Source: DAMCZI01 sp032095175
GTDB taxonomy: Bacteria; Bacillota; Clostridia; Clostridiales; Caloramatoraceae
Direction: 5' to 3'
DNA: 9,201 nt
Assembly: GCA_032095175.1 (NCBI GenBank)
Contig: DAMCZI010000081.1
Span: forward strand, 1-9,201
Position 1 is the stretch's first letter. Each line of letters begins with the position of its first letter. Below are positions 6,838 to 9,201 of this stretch, in pieces. Made by a program: the position numbers and the translations under genes. The notes beneath the pieces are model-generated. The model was given only the letters and a program-made list of their open reading frames with translations. It was not told the origin of the DNA and did not search any database.

Positions 6838-6843
6838 CACCTC
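6838..6843 (-). promoter_or_regulatory. Ribosome binding site that decides the TTG start of the LCP gene
   Basis: GAGGTG on the minus strand lies 6 nt before the TTG at 6831. No in-frame ATG has a comparable site at a suitable distance. Confidence 0.75.
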
Positions 6844-6883
6844 ATTTATACATAAACTTATTTGCATTTCAACACTGTTGTAT

Positions 6884-6912
6884 ATTATCTCATAAAATAA
6901 GCTTATCCACAA
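6884..6912 (-). promoter_or_regulatory. Candidate promoter of the LCP gene
   Basis: On the minus strand TTGTGG (6912-6907) is followed after 17 nt by GATAAT (6889-6884), giving a leader of about 45 nt. The -35 is a moderate match. It overlaps the DnaA box at 6903-6911. Confidence 0.5.
6903..6911 (+). promoter_or_regulatory. Perfect consensus DnaA box
   Basis: TTATCCACA is the exact 9-nt DnaA consensus. It covers the -35 of the predicted LCP promoter. It is the only exact copy I found in the window, so this is not an origin; a regulatory or titration site, or chance, are the options. Confidence 0.5.
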
Positions 6913-6934
6913 CAAAAAAATCTTGCCTACTATA

Positions 6935-6982
6935 TATTTTGCATAAATGATTTTACATTTTTAAAATCATTTATGCAAAATA
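6935..6982. repeat. Perfect 21-bp inverted repeat with a 6-nt loop
   Basis: The arms at 6935-6955 and 6962-6982 are exact reverse complements and almost entirely A/T. Neither side has an immediate long T-run, so it is not a classical terminator, though it lies downstream of the minus-strand DUF5685 operon and upstream of the LCP promoter. It could be a factor-independent stop of weak type, an operator, or the remnant of a small mobile element. Confidence 0.7.
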
Positions 6983-6994
6983 TTTTCCGAAATT

Positions 6995-7043
6995 TATATA
7001 ACGCAATAAATACCTTAATGTAAAATCTTTATTGTGTTATATA
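6995..7043. repeat. 16-bp inverted repeat with a 17-nt loop
   Basis: Arms at 6995-7010 and 7028-7043 pair at 15 of 16 positions, with the odd pair a G-U wobble in plus-strand RNA and an A-C mismatch in minus-strand RNA. The loop carries AATGTAAAATC (7017-7027), the inverse of GATTTTACATT (6949-6959) inside the neighbouring repeat, so the two structures can compete. It starts 24 nt downstream of the membrane-protein stop codon. Confidence 0.6.
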
Positions 7044-7066
7044 TACTCTATACCCTGTAAAAAGCT

Positions 7067-7576
7067 TTATTTTATTCCTAAAACTCTTCCTCTAAAAAAC
7101 ATAATAAACCTTGTAAATATAAAGTCATAAACAAAGAAAAATACCTGTGCAGCAGCAATTATTGCCATAACTCCCAAAGGTGTTGATAATGCTGTGTTTA
7201 TAATTATAATATTTTTAAAAAGCAGATATATAACTGCAATTACCACATTAAACCACAGATATTTAAAAATATATTCTAAAACAATGTTATATCCTTCACA
7301 TATAAGCTTTACTAGAGGATATATACCTGTAAGAACATAAACCATGGCATATGCTTTATTTGGAACTAAAATCAATGCTAATGCCGATGATGCTGCATAG
7401 GATAATATTCCTACAGTTCTTGCCTCCATTATATATGGTATTGCCGAAATATATGTTGCAAGAACCATAAAGCTTATCCTATTGTTTCTTATTAATGTTC
7501 CACCATAAAGACTCAGAATAGTAATAGCAGTTGCTAAACCACCTGAAACTATTTTTTTTGAATCAAGGTTTTTCAT
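7067..7576 (-). CDS. Conserved-looking multi-pass membrane protein of unknown function
   Basis: A 169-residue, very hydrophobic protein with five or six predicted membrane segments, at about 11-27, 35-50, 53-71, 75-93, 108-128 and 132-155. Loop features are EARTVG (51-56), VPNKAYA (71-77) and YPLVKLICEGY (86-96), where the charges flanked by helices could be functional. I do not recognise a named family. The size and helix number are similar to small transporter S-components, but no diagnostic motif supports that. The ATG at 7576 has AGGGTGA 5 nt upstream; an in-frame GTG at 7585 overlaps that site. It is the last gene of the operon, 10 nt after the J-domain gene, which suggests it works with the two cytosolic partners at the membrane. 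Confidence 0.82.
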   Translation of the reverse strand: MKNLDSKKIVSGGLATAITILSLYGGTLIRNNRISFMVLATYISAIPYIMEARTVGILSYAASSALALILVPNKAYAMVYVLTGIYPLVKLICEGYNIVLEYIFKYLWFNVVIAVIYLLFKNIIIINTALSTPLGVMAIIAAAQVFFFVYDFIFTRFIMFFRGRVLGIK

Positions 7577-7581
7577 TTTAC

Positions 7582-7588
7582 TCACCCT
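7582..7588 (-). promoter_or_regulatory. Ribosome binding site that fixes the membrane-protein start
   Basis: AGGGTGA on the minus strand is 5 nt from the ATG at 7576. It overlaps the stop codon of the J-domain gene (7587-7589), which suggests translational coupling. Confidence 0.7.
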
Positions 7589-8195
7589 AACAACATGAAA
7601 TTAGGTCTCCACCGCAGCATTCACAGCACTGGTCACTGCATAGAAGACATGTACATGTGGAACAAATATCATCCATATTGCCTCCCCTTGATGCATATGA
7701 GCGGTTTACATAGTTCCTGTTGCTGTTTGCAAGCCTATTTAAAGTCTCTCTGTATTCATAATTTGAAGGTTCCATATTACATGCCATCTGTATATCCTCA
7801 TACCCCTGGCTGTACCATCCCTTCTTCATTGAAATAAGGCCCCTTAAAAAGTACCATTCAGCATTTCTATTGCCTATCCTGCTGAGTTCTTCCTCTGCAG
7901 AACGAATATCATTGGCATTTATAAGCTGTCTTACTCTATAGAATTCTCCACTAGTTCCATAGCTACTGCTGCCTCCTCCATTGCTATAGCTTCCATGCCC
8001 ACTGCTGCTTGCATTCTTTAATAGCTGGTTATAGGCTTCATTTATTTCTCTCATCTTTTCTTCTGCCAAATCTCTTAAAGGATTATCATTATATCTATCT
8101 GGATGATATTTTTTAACCAATTCTCTATATGCCTGTTTAATTTCTTCCTCAGATGCTCCTGGCTTTACTCCTAAAACTTCATAAGGATTGTTCAT
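7587..8195 (-). CDS. J-domain protein with cysteine-rich C terminus
   Basis: A 202-residue cytosolic protein. Residues 3-61 are a J domain (NPYEVLGVKPGASEEEIKQA) with the intact HPD motif at 31-33, so it should stimulate a DnaK-type Hsp70 ATPase. It lacks the zinc finger and substrate-binding domains of true DnaJ. A Gly/Ser-rich linker (62-83) leads to a helical TPR-like segment at about 85-155. The last 25 residues hold ten cysteines (178, 181, 183, 186, 190, 191, 193, 194, 201, 202), a dense possible metal or Fe-S site, or a modified or membrane-attached tail. The ATG at 8195 has GGGAG 8 nt upstream; a TTG at 8213 overlaps that region. It overlaps the DUF5685 gene by 17 nt. The J-domain call is certain; its client is unknown, though its operon partners are obvious candidates. 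Confidence 0.94.
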   Translation of the reverse strand: MNNPYEVLGVKPGASEEEIKQAYRELVKKYHPDRYNDNPLRDLAEEKMREINEAYNQLLKNASSSGHGSYSNGGGSSSYGTSGEFYRVRQLINANDIRSAEEELSRIGNRNAEWYFLRGLISMKKGWYSQGYEDIQMACNMEPSNYEYRETLNRLANSNRNYVNRSYASRGGNMDDICSTCTCLLCSDQCCECCGGDLISCC

Positions 8196-9036
8196 TTTTA
8201 CAGCTCCCTTCAATTACATTCATTGTCCTTTGTGCCATTCCAATATATATTATGTTTTCTATTATACCTCTATTTTTCTTTATTTTTAATAGTTCAAATG
8301 CTTTTGATACCTCATCCAGACATTTAATAAGAACAAACTTTACATTTTCCTTTATTGAATTCCTAAATTTTTCTGGTTCTCTGCCATCATATTTAAAACA
8401 ATATATAAATGGATTGTAGTTGTTCTTTTTAATATCATCTATTAAATCATCATAGGCATCAAGGGTATATATCCATTTACCAATGTTATACCCTAAAACT
8501 CTCATTATTTTTCCTGTTGAGTCATCAGTAGTTGAAAAAATTTCTCCGGTAAGCTCTGCAAAGCATCCCCCAGTTTCATCAATACTACTGCATTTTAATT
8601 TTTCAAGCTCATTTAATTTTTTTAGGTGATTATCTATTATCTTTACCTTTTCATTCAATTCTAAAGGCATTCCCTTTACTTTTATAAACTTAGACGCAAT
8701 AAGTGAAAAAAGGGTTCTGTCATCATTATAGTTATCCATGAGCTTTCTGTTGCTTAGTATTATGTTCATATAGGCTGCATATTTTAAAAACTCATTGCTT
8801 GGTGCAGTATTAACCTTCTTCATCTTAAATGGACAAAAATATCTGCCTGTTGCTTCCCTATCCATATAAATAGACGATAGAAGCAGTGCAAGAAATGCCA
8901 TATCATAGGTCAATGTAACCCTTGATACCTGTGATATGCTTCCTATTTCCCTGCATAATCCACAGTAATAGCTTCTAAATATATCATACTCTCTTACTTT
9001 AAGCTCTCCCTTAAGCGGCATTACATATCCAAACAT
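8179..9036 (-). CDS. DUF5685 family protein
   Basis: A 285-residue, mostly helical protein that opens with MFGYVMPLKGEL, the characteristic start of DUF5685. Visible features are SYYCGLCRE (22-30) with Cys25 and Cys28, an FCPF motif with Cys68, LTYDMAFLALLL (42-53), an acidic cluster DNYNDD (101-106) and a second one, DAYDDLIDD (193-201), followed by YNPF (207-210). Paired Asp-rich motifs on helices recall class I isoprenoid synthases, which bind magnesium-pyrophosphate, but this is only a motif-level resemblance. No signal peptide is seen. The ATG at 9036 has GAGG 7 nt upstream; a TTG at 9042 is too close to that site. It is the first gene of the operon under the promoter at 9085-9113 and overlaps the J-domain gene by 17 nt. 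Its biochemical function is unknown to me. Confidence 0.85.
   Translation of the reverse strand: MFGYVMPLKGELKVREYDIFRSYYCGLCREIGSISQVSRVTLTYDMAFLALLLSSIYMDREATGRYFCPFKMKKVNTAPSNEFLKYAAYMNIILSNRKLMDNYNDDRTLFSLIASKFIKVKGMPLELNEKVKIIDNHLKKLNELEKLKCSSIDETGGCFAELTGEIFSTTDDSTGKIMRVLGYNIGKWIYTLDAYDDLIDDIKKNNYNPFIYCFKYDGREPEKFRNSIKENVKFVLIKCLDEVSKAFELLKIKKNRGIIENIIYIGMAQRTMNVIEGSCKNEQSL
8204..8208 (-). promoter_or_regulatory. Ribosome binding site that fixes the J-domain protein start
   Basis: GGGAG on the minus strand lies 8 nt before the ATG at 8195, inside the end of the DUF5685 gene. Confidence 0.7.
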
Positions 9037-9074
9037 ATTCAAACCTCATTTCTTCTCATATGGATATTTTACAT

Positions 9075-9090
9075 TATAATTGCAATTATA
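9075..9090. promoter_or_regulatory. Perfect 16-bp palindrome over the -10 of the DUF5685 operon
   Basis: TATAATTGCAATTATA is an exact palindrome covering the -10 hexamer and the predicted start region. This is a typical position for a repressor operator, though its A/T richness makes a chance origin possible. It also places a TATAAT on the opposite strand. Confidence 0.45.
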
Positions 9091-9113
9091 TAAAGTATTT
9101 TTAATAACTTCAA
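9085..9113 (-). promoter_or_regulatory. Sigma-A-type promoter of the DUF5685-J-domain-membrane operon
   Basis: On the minus strand TTGAAG (9113-9108) is followed after exactly 17 nt by a consensus TATAAT (9090-9085). The leader to the ATG at 9036 is about 40 nt. Confidence 0.72.
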
Positions 9114-9201
9114 TAAATAGAGATTATGCATTGCATCCTACCCAGAGTTATCTGTAATAGACCGTGAAGGTCAAGAAATATTGCTTCCGTCGACTACTCC
9201 G

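Noticed and set aside
9157..9170. AGGTCAAG near the window end resembling the start of 23S rRNA
   Set aside because: The bases that follow do not continue the conserved 23S 5' sequence.
9148..9201. Open minus-strand frame of 17 codons entering from the window edge and ending at TAA 9148-9150, in a locally GC-richer stretch, possibly the end of an upstream gene
   Set aside because: Seventeen open codons are expected often by chance and the residues match nothing I recognise. The raised GC could also reflect a structural RNA, but no RNA family signature was found.

Overview
The window looks like a chromosomal segment from a low-GC, Gram-positive, probably spore-forming Clostridium-like anaerobe. 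The basis is the AT-rich sequence, strong GGAGG-type ribosome binding sites, several RBS-supported TTG starts, and families typical of Clostridia (DUF421/YetF, DUF4363, DUF5685, LytR-CpsA-Psr, a Firmicute-style NA37 protein). Nine protein genes fill most of the window. There is no rRNA, tRNA, CRISPR array, transposase or phage gene.

Layout from left to right. (1) 42-1950, minus strand: a two-gene operon of an SMI1/KNR4-domain protein followed by an omega-amidase-like nitrilase, with a good sigma-A-type promoter at 2001-2029. (2) 2086-3148, plus strand: a DUF421 (YetF-like) membrane protein and an 11-nt-overlapping DUF4363 protein, divergent from the first operon; the promoter elements of the two directions overlap. 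(3) 3149-3312: an intergenic region with a two-part GGGACA/TGTCCC hairpin and the promoter region of fba. (4) 3313-4242, plus strand: class II fructose-bisphosphate aldolase, ending at a hairpin that can terminate transcription in both directions. (5) 4320-5354, minus strand: an NA37-family nucleoid-associated protein. (6) 5458-6831, minus strand: a LytR-CpsA-Psr cell-wall ligase with an 80-residue Asn/Gly-rich tail, with a likely terminator after it and a promoter overlapping a perfect DnaA box before it. (7) 6913-7066: two large nested inverted repeats. (8) 7067-9036, minus strand: a compact three-gene operon of a DUF5685 protein, a J-domain protein with a cysteine-rich C terminus and a multi-pass membrane protein, driven by a promoter whose -10 lies in a 16-bp palindrome. 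(9) 9114-9201: no assignable gene.

How they may work together: the aldolase is central glycolysis and the LCP protein is envelope assembly. The DUF421/DUF4363 pair resembles membrane proteins linked to spores in other Firmicutes. The DUF5685/J-domain/membrane operon is the least understood unit and the best candidate for an undescribed system, because its tight gene spacing, dense cysteines and paired Asp-rich motifs suggest a metal- or cofactor-linked membrane process. That last point is inference. Several genes have upstream in-frame TTG or GTG codons that overlap the ribosome binding site, so I assign later, RBS-supported starts for them.
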